Source of the DNA: Firmicutes bacterium UBA1764 | Lineage (GTDB): Bacteria > Bacillota > Clostridia > Peptostreptococcales > Anaerovoracaceae | DNA length: 64,000 nt | Assembly (NCBI GenBank): GCA_002315535.1 | Contig: DCHA01000057.1 | Coordinates: 8,297 to 72,296, forward strand | Direction of reading: 5' to 3' | In this document: one piece after another, positions 36,080 through 45,676 of the stretch | How positions within the stretch are numbered: the first letter of the stretch is position 1 | How the letters are laid out: every line of letters starts with the position of its first letter | Position numbers and translations under genes: made by a program | The notes under the pieces: generated by a model | What the model was told of the DNA's origin: nothing | The model's database searches: none | The model's input: only the letters and a program-made list of their open reading frames with translations

Positions 36080-36856
36080 ATGCTTCAGAACGAAGGACAG
36101 ATTGCATTTATCACAGGCGCAGGCGGCGGAATCGGTCGCGCAATCGCACAGAAATTTGCTGAGTTTGGTTGCTCAGTTATCGTTGCTGACCTTAATCTTA
36201 AGGGAGCAGAAGAAACAGTATCAATGCTTGCTAACCCAACAGGTAAGGCAAAGCACGCTGCTATTACAATCGATGTTACAAAGAAGGCTGACGTAGTTGA
36301 AAAGCTTAACTGGGTTAAGGAAAACTACGGCAAGCTCGATATTCTTATGAACAACGCAGGTGTATCCACAATGCACCGCCTCGTTGATCTTACAGAAGAA
36401 GAATGGGATTTCAACTTCAACGTAAACACAAAGGGCGTATTCCTCGTATCACAGGCTGCTGCTCCTCTCATCGTTGAAGGTGGACGCATTGTTAATACAT
36501 GCTCCATGGCTGCTGTTAAGCCGGACCCAACACTTCCACACTACACAGCTTCCAAGTTCGCAGTACTCGGACTTACAAAGGCTATGGCACTTGAATTCGC
36601 TGCAAGAAAGATCACTGTTAACTGCGTTTGCCCAGGCTGGGTAAAGACACCGATGCAGGACAGAGAAATTGTTTGGGAAGGCGAAATGAAGGGAATGGCT
36701 CCGGAAGACGTAAGACAGAGCTATATCGACAACACACCGCTCGGAAGACTTTGCTATCCTGAAGACGTTGCTGATGTTGTTGGATTCCTCGTATCACCAC
36801 AGGCTCAGTTCCTCACAGGCGAGGCACTTGACGTTGCAGGTGGCGCACAGCTTTAA
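36080..36856 (+). CDS. Short-chain dehydrogenase/reductase
   Basis: A 258-residue SDR: cofactor motif TGAGGGIGRAIA (about 12-23) followed by Asp in VADLNLKG, favouring NAD(H); NNAGVS; catalytic Tyr-Lys in HYTASKFAVLGL; and C-terminal FLTGEALDVAGGAQL. Likely a sugar-alcohol or sugar-acid dehydrogenase by context. RBS AAAGGAGA. Confidence 0.94.
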   Translation: MLQNEGQIAFITGAGGGIGRAIAQKFAEFGCSVIVADLNLKGAEETVSMLANPTGKAKHAAITIDVTKKADVVEKLNWVKENYGKLDILMNNAGVSTMHRLVDLTEEEWDFNFNVNTKGVFLVSQAAAPLIVEGGRIVNTCSMAAVKPDPTLPHYTASKFAVLGLTKAMALEFAARKITVNCVCPGWVKTPMQDREIVWEGEMKGMAPEDVRQSYIDNTPLGRLCYPEDVADVVGFLVSPQAQFLTGEALDVAGGAQL

Positions 36857-36875
36857 TATTGTTTTTTTAGGAGAT

Positions 36876-36899
36876 GTCTGCTAATCAAAAATTGCAGAC
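36876..36899 (+). other. Intercistronic hairpin
   Basis: GTCTGC (36876-36881) pairs with GCAGAC (36894-36899), with an additional AAT/ATT inner pairing. No T run; it lies between the SDR and HAD genes. Confidence 0.45.
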
Positions 36900-36948
36900 C
36901 TCACCTTTTCGTTTATTTACATGTCTGCAAATAGGGAGGCAAACATAA

Positions 36949-37707
36949 ATGGCAAGAGTAGTTGCTAATGGAGTTGAAAAGGATATTGACCTTTTCGTAT
37001 TTGATAAAGACGGTCTCATGTTCAAGACCCAGGGCTTCTGGGCCGAGATCGGAAATAGACGCATGTTCTATTTAAAGAAGTATCTCAATGATGCCGCACT
37101 TAAGGAATGGGCAAGAGTATTCGGACTTACACTTAATGAACAGGGTGAAGTAACTTATACAGATCCTAAGGGAATTCTTGCAGTTGCCGCTCCGAGAGAA
37201 GAAGTAGTTGTTACCGCAGGACTCATCGTTCAGGCTAATAACATTCAGTGGGATACAGCACTTAATTATGCACACTCAGTATTTAAGGATGCTGATGACA
37301 ACTTCCAGCTTGCAAAGGCTCTGGTTCCGCAAAAAGGCTTCCCTGAAATCTTCGCAAGACTTCGTGCTGTTGGTATCAAATACGCAATCGCAACATCAGA
37401 CACTATTCCAAGAGCACAGCAGTCAATGGAGCTCTTCGGAGAAGTACCTCCTGAAGTAATCGTAGTTTCAGACATGGTTAAGAGAGGAAAGCCGGCACCT
37501 GATATGCTCGTTCTCGCAGCAGAAAAGTGCGGAGTTCCACTCGACAAGACAGTTATGATAGGTGATTCCTTTGTTGACGTAAAGATGGCATTTGATGCCG
37601 GAGCTGCAATGGGTATCGGCATTCCTGAAACAGAGGAAATGCGTGAAGAGATGAAGCCGTATACCAAGGCAATCGTTGACAGTTTGGACGATATTATATT
37701 AGGATAG
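36949..37707 (+). CDS. HAD-superfamily phosphatase
   Basis: A 252-residue HAD hydrolase: motif I FVFDKDGLMF with the nucleophile Asp at about D20, a helical cap, motif II YAIATSDT, motif III Lys in MVKRGKPAPD and motif IV IGDSFVDVKMA. Acts on a phosphorylated small molecule, perhaps the sugar phosphate imported or produced by neighbours. RBS GGGAGG. Confidence 0.9.
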   Translation: MARVVANGVEKDIDLFVFDKDGLMFKTQGFWAEIGNRRMFYLKKYLNDAALKEWARVFGLTLNEQGEVTYTDPKGILAVAAPREEVVVTAGLIVQANNIQWDTALNYAHSVFKDADDNFQLAKALVPQKGFPEIFARLRAVGIKYAIATSDTIPRAQQSMELFGEVPPEVIVVSDMVKRGKPAPDMLVLAAEKCGVPLDKTVMIGDSFVDVKMAFDAGAAMGIGIPETEEMREEMKPYTKAIVDSLDDIILG

Positions 37708-37758
37708 TTAATTATAGCCACTCGTATAAAATCTGCGTAGTGCAGAATCGGAGAAAAA

Positions 37759-38874
37759 ATGAGTAATAATATTTCAATCAAACATGCAGTTAAAGCATAT
37801 GGCTCAAATGCCCCGGTAATTCCGGATCTCAGCGTTGAGATTAATGGAGGCGAATTCTTTACTCTGCTTGGACCTTCCGGATGCGGAAAGACAACACTGC
37901 TTAGAATGATCGCCGGATTTAACAGCATCGAGGGTGGTGACTTTTATTTTAACGAAACAAGAATTAACGACCTCGATCCTGCAAAGAGAAACATAGGTAT
38001 GGTATTCCAGAACTATGCTATCTTCCCGCATCTCACAGTTCGCAAGAACGTAGAGTTTGGTCTTAAATATAAGAAGTTCCCGAAGGAACAGATTAAGGAT
38101 ATCGCAGACAAGTTCATGAAGCTTATGCAGATTGATCAGTATGCAGACAGACTCCCTGAAAACCTTTCCGGTGGACAGCAGCAGAGAGTCGCTCTGGCAA
38201 GAGCTCTTTGTATCGAGCCTGACGTACTTCTCATGGACGAGCCTCTTTCAAACCTCGACGCAAAACTGAGAGTTGAAATGCGTTCGGTAATCAAGGATAT
38301 CCAGAAGGAAATCGGAATCACCACAGTATATGTAACACACGATCAGGAAGAAGCTATGGCTGTTTCCGACAGAATCGCTGTTATGAATGCCGGAGTTATC
38401 CAGCACATAGGAACCCCGAAGAATATTTACCAGAGACCATCCAATTTGTTCGTATCAACCTTCATTGGAAGATCAAACGTAATCGAAGGAAAGCTTATTG
38501 CTGAAGGCGGCAAGACATATATCGAAACAAAGTGCGGATATCGCGCTGAAATGACTAACGTTCTTGATGAACAGAAGGTCAGCCAGGACATTATCCTTTC
38601 AATCAGACCTGAAGAGTTTATTCTCGACAGAAACGCATCTGAGGGTATTGCCGCAACAGTAAATTCCTGCGTATTCCTCGGACTTAACACTCACTACTTC
38701 GTAACCCTGTCATCAGGCGAAGATGTAGTAATTATCCAGGAATCATCAATTGACAGCACAATTGAACCTGGTACACAAATCAAGCTTACATTAAATACAG
38801 ATAAACTAAACATTTTCTCAAAAGAAACAGAACGCAACTTACTCAAGGGCGTACAGAACGATTGCATTCTGTAG
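37759..38874 (+). CDS. ABC importer ATPase, FbpC/PotA/AfuC-like
   Basis: A 371-residue ATPase: Walker A GPSGCGKTT, signature LSGGQQQRVALARAL, Walker [16 protein letters not shown], switch THDQEEAM, then a TOBE-type C-terminal domain. The sequence is of the ferric/polyamine/phosphonate importer group and not the MalK group used elsewhere in the window. Partner permease follows 8 bases on. Confidence 0.93.
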   Translation: MSNNISIKHAVKAYGSNAPVIPDLSVEINGGEFFTLLGPSGCGKTTLLRMIAGFNSIEGGDFYFNETRINDLDPAKRNIGMVFQNYAIFPHLTVRKNVEFGLKYKKFPKEQIKDIADKFMKLMQIDQYADRLPENLSGGQQQRVALARALCIEPDVLLMDEPLSNLDAKLRVEMRSVIKDIQKEIGITTVYVTHDQEEAMAVSDRIAVMNAGVIQHIGTPKNIYQRPSNLFVSTFIGRSNVIEGKLIAEGGKTYIETKCGYRAEMTNVLDEQKVSQDIILSIRPEEFILDRNASEGIAATVNSCVFLGLNTHYFVTLSSGEDVVIIQESSIDSTIEPGTQIKLTLNTDKLNIFSKETERNLLKGVQNDCIL

Positions 38875-38882
38875 GGGGAATT

Positions 38883-40535
38883 ATGGCTAAGAAACGCTTT
38901 GATGGATGGTTCATTCTATCCATAGTAATGTTTGTAGCTTTCATGTTCATACTGGTTTATCCGATGTTCGGACTTTTAAAGCAGTCCGTCATCATGCCGG
39001 ATGGAAGCTTCTCGCTTGAAGAATTCCAGAAATTCTTCTCGCACTCATACTATACTCAAACAATACTAAACAGTTTTAAGATAACAATAACTACAACATT
39101 TTTATCTTTGCTGCTTGGTGTTCCTTTCGCATACTTTTATTCTTTCTACAAGATTAAAGGTTCAAAGCTGTTGTTTGTAGTAAGTATTCTGTGCTGCATG
39201 TCAGCACCTTTCCTTGGCGCATATTCATGGATCATGCTCCTCGGAAGAAGTGGCGTAATCACAAAGTTCCTCAAGGCAACCTTCGGAATCGTGCTTCCGA
39301 GCATTTACGGTTTCAGAGGCGTTGTTCTTTCTCAGGTTTTGAACTATTTCCCGCTCGTATTTATTTATATGAACGGTGCATTTAGAAATACTGACAGCAC
39401 TCTTATGGAGGCCGCTGAGAACATGGGCTGCACAGGTATTAAGAGACTGTTCAAGATAGTTCTTAATCTTTCAATGCCTACACTGCTTGCATCTACTCTT
39501 ATGGTATTCATGCAGTCATTCTCAGACTTCGGTACACCATCAACACTCGGTGAAGATTACAAGACCTTCCTTGTTCTTCTTTATAACGAGTACCTCGGTG
39601 AAACCGGCCAGGACTATAACTACGCCGCAGCACTTGCTATCATCGCCGTAGTTCTCGCAGGAATCGTATTCTTCCTCCAGAAATGGGCAACAAGCAAGTA
39701 CAAGTTCTCAATCAACGCACTGCATCCTGTACAGAAAAAGGATCCAAAGGGAATCCTCGCAGTAATCATTTATGTATACTGCTATCTCCTTTGCGCTATA
39801 GCTATTCTGCCACAGGCATACGTTGTATTCCTCAGCTTCAGAAACTGCAAGGGCTCTGTTTGGGGAAAGGGACTTTCATTCAACAACTATGCAAACGCAA
39901 TGAAGAAAAAGCTTGTTCTCGCATCGAGAAACAGCATCCTCATGGGCGTATTTGCATTAGTAATAATCATTGTTATCGCAGTACTGATTGCATACCTGGT
40001 TGTTCGTCGTTCTAACGCACTCAACCATCTGATTGACTCCTGCTCAATGCTCCCGTACATTATGCCGGGCGCAGTAATCGGTATTGCACTTATCATTGCA
40101 TTCGGTAAGAAGCCATTCGCTCTTACAGGTACAATGATTATCATGATTCTATCGTTTGTAATACGAAGGATGCCGTACACGATAAGGTCGGCGACGGCGA
40201 CGTTGATGCATATACCGGAGAGTATAGAAGAGGCTGCAATCAGCCTTGGTGCATCAAAGCTCGCAACCTTTGTTAAGGTAACTGTACCTATGATGTCCAG
40301 CGGAATTCTTTCCGGAGCCATCCTCAGCTGGGTTGCTATCGTAACAGAACTTTCAAGCTCTGTAATTCTTTACAGTAACAGAACGACAACGCTTACGATG
40401 CAGGCCTATGTATACATTGGCCGTGGAGAATATGGTACAGCCGCCGCATTTGCTGCTATTCTTAACGTAATTACTACAATTTCCCTACTTATATATATGA
40501 GAATAAGCAAATCCGAGGACAATGTTAAATTATAA
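38883..40535 (+). CDS. Fused two-domain ABC permease, FbpB/AfuB-like
   Basis: A 550-residue permease with two permease units in tandem. Each has an EAA loop: LMEAAENMGCTGIKRLFKIV in the first half and IEEAAISLGASKLATFVKVT in the second. Such double permeases occur in iron (FbpB) and hexose-phosphate (AfuB) importers. The frame opens at 38862, but GGGGGAA directly before the ATG at 38883 marks the start. Confidence 0.93.
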   Translation: MAKKRFDGWFILSIVMFVAFMFILVYPMFGLLKQSVIMPDGSFSLEEFQKFFSHSYYTQTILNSFKITITTTFLSLLLGVPFAYFYSFYKIKGSKLLFVVSILCCMSAPFLGAYSWIMLLGRSGVITKFLKATFGIVLPSIYGFRGVVLSQVLNYFPLVFIYMNGAFRNTDSTLMEAAENMGCTGIKRLFKIVLNLSMPTLLASTLMVFMQSFSDFGTPSTLGEDYKTFLVLLYNEYLGETGQDYNYAAALAIIAVVLAGIVFFLQKWATSKYKFSINALHPVQKKDPKGILAVIIYVYCYLLCAIAILPQAYVVFLSFRNCKGSVWGKGLSFNNYANAMKKKLVLASRNSILMGVFALVIIIVIAVLIAYLVVRRSNALNHLIDSCSMLPYIMPGAVIGIALIIAFGKKPFALTGTMIIMILSFVIRRMPYTIRSATATLMHIPESIEEAAISLGASKLATFVKVTVPMMSSGILSGAILSWVAIVTELSSSVILYSNRTTTLTMQAYVYIGRGEYGTAAAFAAILNVITTISLLIYMRISKSEDNVKL

Positions 40536-40547
40536 ATTAATTGTTCC

Positions 40548-40567
40548 ATACGCTGAAAAGAGCGTAT
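40548..40567 (+). other. Hairpin before the binding-protein gene
   Basis: ATACGCT-GAAAAG-AGCGTAT, flanked by TTAATT and AATTAA that could extend the stem. No T run; sits between permease and binding-protein genes. Confidence 0.5.
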
Positions 40568-40641
40568 AATTAAAGGGCAGGTATTAATGACGGAAGTCAA
40601 TAATATATTAGAATAGTTATTCTTTATTGAGGAGGAAAAAA

Positions 40642-41703
40642 ATGAAGAAATTATTAGCAGTTCTTTTAGCTCTCTCCATGATCCTTTGCTTCGCAGCATG
40701 TGGAGACAAGCAGCAGGAACAGGCAGCTCCGGCAGCTGATGAAACATCAATCAGTGGTCCACTCGTTCTTTACACACCGATGACAGAGTCTGATATTGAT
40801 GCACTTCTTACATGCTTCGGTCAGGTATATCCTGATGTAGAAGTTGAAATCGTATCCGGATCTATCGGAGAACTCACAGCTAAGATTACAGCTGAAAAAG
40901 ACAACCCACAGGGCGACCTCGTTTGGGGTGGTGCACAGGATTCCGACGGCGAAACATATGCTGACATTTATGAAGCATGGATTTCAGATTATTGCAAAGA
41001 CAATCTTTCTGACTATGTATCCTGCAACACATACTACAGCATCAACCACCTTTCACCGGTTTGCTTCTGCGTAAACCTTGAGCTCGAAAAGGAACTCGGA
41101 CTTGACATTCAGTCATACGAAGACCTTCTTGACCCAGCTCTTAAGGGCAAGGTTATCATCTCTGATCCTAACAGCTCATCCGCAGCTTGGAACAACCTCT
41201 GCAACTTCATGGCTGTTTATGGATATGACACAGACGAAGCTTGGGATTACATCGCTAAGTTCATGGAAAATGTAGTAATCGTTGAAAAGTCATCAATGTG
41301 CTTCAACTCCATCAATGATGGTGAATACGTTGTTGGTCTTACATACGAAGACGGCGCTGTAAAGCTTCTCCAGAACGGTTCTACAGCAGTAGAAATGAGA
41401 TACCCGACAAACGGAACATCCGCTTCCGCATTCGCTGCAGCAGTTATCAAGAACGCTCCACACATGGACGCTGCTAAGGCTATGGTAGACTTCATCTGCT
41501 CACCGGAAGGACAGACAATGATGGCTGAATACATGGAAGGAACACTTCGTTTCACAAATACAAAGTACACAGTTCCTGCAAATTCATGGCTCCCAGATTC
41601 ATCAGAGCTTAAGTGGGTTTCCAGACCAGTTACTGAACTCACAGAAAACAAGGAAGCTATCCTTGAGCACTGGAACGAACTCCTTACAGAAGTTCAGAAG
41701 TAA
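40642..41703 (+). CDS. Binding lipoprotein of FbpA/AfuA-like ABC importer
   Basis: A 353-residue lipoprotein: signal peptide with lipobox FAAC (cysteine about residue 20), then a type II binding-protein fold of the ferric/sugar-phosphate group (PLVLYTPMTESDIDALLTCFGQVYPDVEVEIVSGS; NPQGDLVWGGAQDS; PNSSSAAWNNLCNFMAVYG). No obvious pair of adjacent iron-binding tyrosines of FbpA type was identified. In this sugar-enzyme setting a phosphorylated sugar or similar anion is more likely than iron (inference). RBS GAGGAGG. Confidence 0.9.
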   Translation: MKKLLAVLLALSMILCFAACGDKQQEQAAPAADETSISGPLVLYTPMTESDIDALLTCFGQVYPDVEVEIVSGSIGELTAKITAEKDNPQGDLVWGGAQDSDGETYADIYEAWISDYCKDNLSDYVSCNTYYSINHLSPVCFCVNLELEKELGLDIQSYEDLLDPALKGKVIISDPNSSSAAWNNLCNFMAVYGYDTDEAWDYIAKFMENVVIVEKSSMCFNSINDGEYVVGLTYEDGAVKLLQNGSTAVEMRYPTNGTSASAFAAAVIKNAPHMDAAKAMVDFICSPEGQTMMAEYMEGTLRFTNTKYTVPANSWLPDSSELKWVSRPVTELTENKEAILEHWNELLTEVQK

Positions 41704-41725
41704 TTTATAAAGATTACATAAAAAT

Positions 41726-41755
41726 AAAAGGCTCTTCATTTTGAAGAGCCTTTTT
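41726..41755. terminator. Bidirectional terminator
   Basis: AAAAGGCTCTTC-ATTTT-GAAGAGCCTTTTT between the binding-protein gene (+) and nagA (-); T-rich tails on both strands. Confidence 0.92.
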
Positions 41756-41765
41756 GATTTTTCGA

Positions 41766-42878
41766 TTAGATTCTTTTTCCGTCAATATAGACTGCTTTTA
41801 CCTTTAGATCTTTATCAATAATTACGAAGTCAGCAGCCTTATTCTTTTCAAGTGATCCTATTTCTTTGTCCATCTTGATCGCCTTTGCCGGGGCCATAGT
41901 TGCAGCATAGACTGCCTTTTCAAGTGGAACTCCGAAGCTTACAGTCCTGCGCAGACCCTCCATTAAGTGAATACTGCTTCCCGCAAGGGTATCGGTTCCT
42001 GACAGGCAAGCCTTTCCGTTTTTCATTGTAATCGGTTGCCCTCCGAGCTCGTAATCTCCGTCAGGCATTCCTGCGCAGCGCAGGGAGTCCGATATCAGAC
42101 ACAGTTTTTCACCAAAGAGCTTTGAGGTAAGCCTTACAACGCTTGGGTGAATGTGAAAGCCATCTGTTATCAGTTCTACGCTTGCGCCGCAGTCAAGAGC
42201 GGCGGCAATTACTCCGGGAGCCCTGTGAAGCAGCCCCGGCATTCCGTTATAGAGGTGGGTTGCGTGGCTTGCACCTGCCTTATACGCGGCCATTGCGGTA
42301 TCGTAATCAGCTGTTGTGTGTCCTATGGATACAGTACATATCTTTGAGACCTTTTCGATAAACCCAATTGCCCCTTCTTCCTCCGGAGCAACTGTGATTA
42401 GCTTTACTATTCCGCCACAAGCTTCGTTAAGTCGCATAAACATATCTACATCCGGAGCATGAAGATTGTCTTCGTTTTGAGCTCCTTTTTTCGCACGGCT
42501 GAGGAAGGGCCCTTCAAGGTTGATTCCCGCAAGCTTTGCCCCATCCGAAGGACGCTTGTAGCTTGCGATAGCCTTAACGGCCTTGCATAGTACCGGCTCT
42601 TTGAGGGTCATGGTCGTAGGGAGCCAGCTTGTGACACCTTCTTTTGCATAATAGCGTCCGAGTATTTCCATTGCCTCTGGCTTACCGTCGCTGGCATCTT
42701 CGCCTGCGGCAGCGTGAGTGTGAATGTCTACAAGACCCGGGATGATGTAATCACCATTTGCATCTATATCGCCATTCCCTTTAACCTGATAGCCTGCTTC
42801 TATTATCTTTTCGCCGAATTCAATTCCCCCATCGGTGAAATATCCGTTTGTATAAACCTTTGCATTAACAATGCGCAT
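41766..42878 (-). CDS. nagA: N-acetylglucosamine-6-phosphate deacetylase
   Basis: A 370-residue amidohydrolase-superfamily deacetylase giving GlcN-6-phosphate and acetate. Marks: GLVDIHTHAAAG metal site, INLEGPFLSRAKKGAQ, VSIGHTTADYDTAMAAYKAGASHATHLYNGMPGLLHRAPG and the catalytic Asp in LISDSLRCAG. Start taken at the ATG of MRIVNAK because the upstream GTG lies within the Shine-Dalgarno GAGGTGA. Directly follows the ROK-like kinase gene, consistent with ManNAc/GlcNAc use. Confidence 0.95.
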   Translation of the reverse strand: MRIVNAKVYTNGYFTDGGIEFGEKIIEAGYQVKGNGDIDANGDYIIPGLVDIHTHAAAGEDASDGKPEAMEILGRYYAKEGVTSWLPTTMTLKEPVLCKAVKAIASYKRPSDGAKLAGINLEGPFLSRAKKGAQNEDNLHAPDVDMFMRLNEACGGIVKLITVAPEEEGAIGFIEKVSKICTVSIGHTTADYDTAMAAYKAGASHATHLYNGMPGLLHRAPGVIAAALDCGASVELITDGFHIHPSVVRLTSKLFGEKLCLISDSLRCAGMPDGDYELGGQPITMKNGKACLSGTDTLAGSSIHLMEGLRRTVSFGVPLEKAVYAATMAPAKAIKMDKEIGSLEKNKAADFVIIDKDLKVKAVYIDGKRI

Positions 42879-42889
42879 TTGTATCACCT

Positions 42890-44269
42890 CTATTTGACGA
42901 TTTCCGGAAGAGATGCTGCAGCGGCTGATTGTCCGACGCGGCGGAATTTTTCATCCGGAAGTGAAAGCTTGATATCCTTTGAGAATTCAGGGTATTCGTC
43001 TTCGAGAACTCTCTGAGCTTCGGCAATAATGATATCTCCACCCTTACCACTCATTACGCGTCCGAGGAGCAGAACGTGATTCATATGATAGAGATCGTAG
43101 TAGTATGCAAGAGTGTGTCCGAGATATGTTCCAATTGAAAGATAGATATCAGATGCGGCTTTGTCGCCTGATTCCATAAGGCCCTGTACAATCTTGAGCT
43201 TTTCTGCAGGTGAAAGAGCTTCATCAAGCTTTATTCCCGCTCTTGGAGCAAGCTTGATTACGCTGTCTTGTGAGAAATACTTTACTCCGCAGCCGATATC
43301 ATGGCTCCATTCGTCTATCATTGCATCAGGCTGAGCATCAACCGGAACAAAGGCCAACTCATTGAGCCATCCTGTGATGCATCCATCTTTATCTACGAAT
43401 CCAACGGCCTCACTTGTGCCCATTGCGATTCCGATTACATTTGTTGCCTCAAGGCTCATCATTCCTGCCAGTGCGCTTACATCACCATCATTAATAACTG
43501 AGAAAGGAACATTCCCGAAGGTGTCGGTGATGGCTCTGATATAAATATCCTTTACCTTTGTATCGTAAAGCTCCTTAGGAACCTTTAGGAACAATGAGGC
43601 ATTCATTGCTCTGTCATTGATATAGATTCCCGCAGAGGATACGCCGACCGCATCTACTCTTGGCATATGTGATGCTGCTGATTTTAGAGCGGATACGATT
43701 CCGTCATAATGGTACTGAGGATCTTCTGTTGTCTTCGGGAACCATACAACCTCTTCAGAGTATACGCTTTCACCATCTATTACTGCGCTTACCTTTCTGT
43801 CGGAGCCTCCGGCATCAAAGCCTATTCTGCAGCCATCAAGATGACCGCCTATCTTTTTCGGGCAGTCCTTGCTTTCAGGGACATTGTCAGTGTAAACTAC
43901 TTCGACAACATGCTCGAAAACATTCGACATGAAATCATAATCGAAATCCTGGATGCCCCCGGTGCTGTATGCAGCCTTGAGATAGTCTGCCGTATCCTTG
44001 TCGTTAATAAATATTCTGAAACCACCCTTCATCCAAAGAATGGTCTTAACAAGTCTGTTTATATAGTATTGATCAGCCTCTTTCATCTCGGCGGTGCCGT
44101 GAATAAAAGAATCAACTCTGGCCATTTCACCACTTGCACGTTCAATCGCAAGGGAAACAGGCTTCTTTGCGGTTTTTAAAAATTCTCTGTTAAAAACAAA
44201 GAGAGGTGCAAAGCTTTGATCAAGCTTTGGGATGTTTTTAATGTTTACTTCTATTCCGTATATGTTCAT
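42890..44269 (-). CDS. ROK-like sugar kinase with unusual N-terminal domain and no zinc motif
   Basis: A 459-residue protein. Residues 1 to about 145 match nothing I recognise. From about 148 there is an ASKHA fold: phosphate-1 loop IGFDAGGSDRK (149-159), VGVSSAGIY, VINDGDVSALAGMM and IGIAMGTSEAVGFVDKDG, like ROK kinases. The ROK zinc signature CxCGxxGC and its His are absent; the matching place reads WLNELAFVPVDA and later HDIGCGVKYF. By position with nagA and the AGE epimerase it should phosphorylate GlcNAc or ManNAc. Function by context; biochemical assignment uncertain. Confidence 0.7.
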   Translation of the reverse strand: MNIYGIEVNIKNIPKLDQSFAPLFVFNREFLKTAKKPVSLAIERASGEMARVDSFIHGTAEMKEADQYYINRLVKTILWMKGGFRIFINDKDTADYLKAAYSTGGIQDFDYDFMSNVFEHVVEVVYTDNVPESKDCPKKIGGHLDGCRIGFDAGGSDRKVSAVIDGESVYSEEVVWFPKTTEDPQYHYDGIVSALKSAASHMPRVDAVGVSSAGIYINDRAMNASLFLKVPKELYDTKVKDIYIRAITDTFGNVPFSVINDGDVSALAGMMSLEATNVIGIAMGTSEAVGFVDKDGCITGWLNELAFVPVDAQPDAMIDEWSHDIGCGVKYFSQDSVIKLAPRAGIKLDEALSPAEKLKIVQGLMESGDKAASDIYLSIGTYLGHTLAYYYDLYHMNHVLLLGRVMSGKGGDIIIAEAQRVLEDEYPEFSKDIKLSLPDEKFRRVGQSAAAASLPEIVK

Positions 44270-44371
44270 AATTATTGCTTTCCTTTCTGCTTGTGTGGAG
44301 AAATCTCCTACGAGTACAGTATATCATTGGTTTCTAGGATATCAATCTGGATTTTAATATATAAATAATTA

Positions 44372-44414
44372 TCAATATTCCTGATATTGAATAAAAAACG
44401 AAGCAAAGTATAAT
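44372..44414 (+). promoter_or_regulatory. Promoter and operator of the AGE epimerase-YesL operon
   Basis: TTGAAT (44387-44392), 16-base spacer, TATAAT (44409-44414). The -35 is overlapped by a perfect inverted repeat TCAATAT-TCCTG-ATATTGA (44372-44390), a probable repressor site different from the ATTGTATAC site at 47003. Confidence 0.75.
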
Positions 44415-44461
44415 AGATATTAATTGAAATGTTATTTTTAACAAGTGGAGGAACTGCAATA

Positions 44462-45676
44462 ATGAATATTAATGAGTTGAAAAGTATTCATTCTTGGGTA
44501 AAGAGTGAACTTAATTCATGTACAAACTTTTGGCTTAAATATGGAATAGATCATGAGCACGGTGGCGTTTATACCTGTCTTGACCGTGAGGGAAAGATTT
44601 TTTCCAGAGATAAGAGCGTTTGGATGCAGGGAAGATGTGCTTGGACCTTTGCTTTCCTCTGCACAAATTACGGGAAGAATGATGAATGGCTTAGTGCAAG
44701 CAAGTCTTGTCTTGATTTCCTTGAAAAGTATTGCAGGAACTGGGCTGCTGATGGCAGGCTGTATTTTACCGTAACAGGAGACGGCAAGCCACTTAGACAG
44801 AGACGATATTGCTTCAGTGAAGGTTTTTATGCAATGGCTAATGCAGAGTATTACGCAAACACCGGAGATAAACTTTGTCTTGAAAGAGCTCGATGGGCAT
44901 ACGAAATGATATATAAGCTCAACAATGGACTTATCAAGGATCCTACAGGTATGGGTCCGAAAACTATCCCCGAGACAAGATCGGGCAGAGCCTTTGCTGA
45001 TGCAATGATTTATCTTAATATTACCAATGTTCTACGCAGATGTGATCCGGATATGACAGAATTATATGATGCCAGAGCTAAAGAATGCGTTGATAATATA
45101 TTTAAATATCATTTCAAGCCTGAACTTAAGTGTACGCTGGAAGTTGTTGGGCCAAAGGGCGAACTTCAGACGGATACTGTTGCGGGCAGAGTTGTAAATC
45201 CGGGGCATGACATTGAAGGAAGCTGGTTCGTTCAGCAGGAAGCTCTTTATGAAAAGGATGAAGAAATGAGTAAGCAGGCGCAGGCAATGTTCAGATGTGC
45301 GCTTGAGGCCGGATGGGATAAGCAGTACGGCGGACTTTTATACTTTATCGATGCTCTGGGGATGCCGCCTGAAGCATATGAACACGATATGAAGCTCTGG
45401 TGGACACACAATGAACTTCTCATTGCATCGGCAATGTATTACAGAGATACAAAGGACGAATACTATTGGGATTGGTTCGTTAAGACAGCGCAGTATTGTA
45501 AGGACCATTTTGCAGATCCTCAGTATGGAGAATGGTTTGGATATCTGAGACGTGACGGAAATCCTACAGAGCCGCCTTGCAAGGGTAGCACCTTTAAGGG
45601 CCCATTCCATGTTCAGCGCAGTCTTATTTATGTTGATAAAATACTCGATGATATTGAGGCCGAAATAAATGCTTAA
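44462..45676 (+). CDS. AGE-family N-acylglucosamine 2-epimerase
   Basis: A 404-residue (alpha/alpha)6-barrel protein. Marks: EHGGVYTCLDREGKIF, KSVWMQGRCAWTFAFL, NPGHDIEGSWF and HDMKLWWTHNELLIASAM, containing the conserved active-site histidines and arginine. Family members interconvert ManNAc and GlcNAc or related sugars. With NanA and NagA in the locus, ManNAc to GlcNAc is the likely reaction. Start 44462 has GGAGG 10 bases upstream; the open frame further upstream has none. Confidence 0.92.
   Translation: MNINELKSIHSWVKSELNSCTNFWLKYGIDHEHGGVYTCLDREGKIFSRDKSVWMQGRCAWTFAFLCTNYGKNDEWLSASKSCLDFLEKYCRNWAADGRLYFTVTGDGKPLRQRRYCFSEGFYAMANAEYYANTGDKLCLERARWAYEMIYKLNNGLIKDPTGMGPKTIPETRSGRAFADAMIYLNITNVLRRCDPDMTELYDARAKECVDNIFKYHFKPELKCTLEVVGPKGELQTDTVAGRVVNPGHDIEGSWFVQQEALYEKDEEMSKQAQAMFRCALEAGWDKQYGGLLYFIDALGMPPEAYEHDMKLWWTHNELLIASAMYYRDTKDEYYWDWFVKTAQYCKDHFADPQYGEWFGYLRRDGNPTEPPCKGSTFKGPFHVQRSLIYVDKILDDIEAEINA

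Noticed and set aside
42143..42361. Short plus-strand frames inside nagA and the ROK-like gene
   Set aside because: No RBS, no motifs, and they are antisense to well-supported genes.
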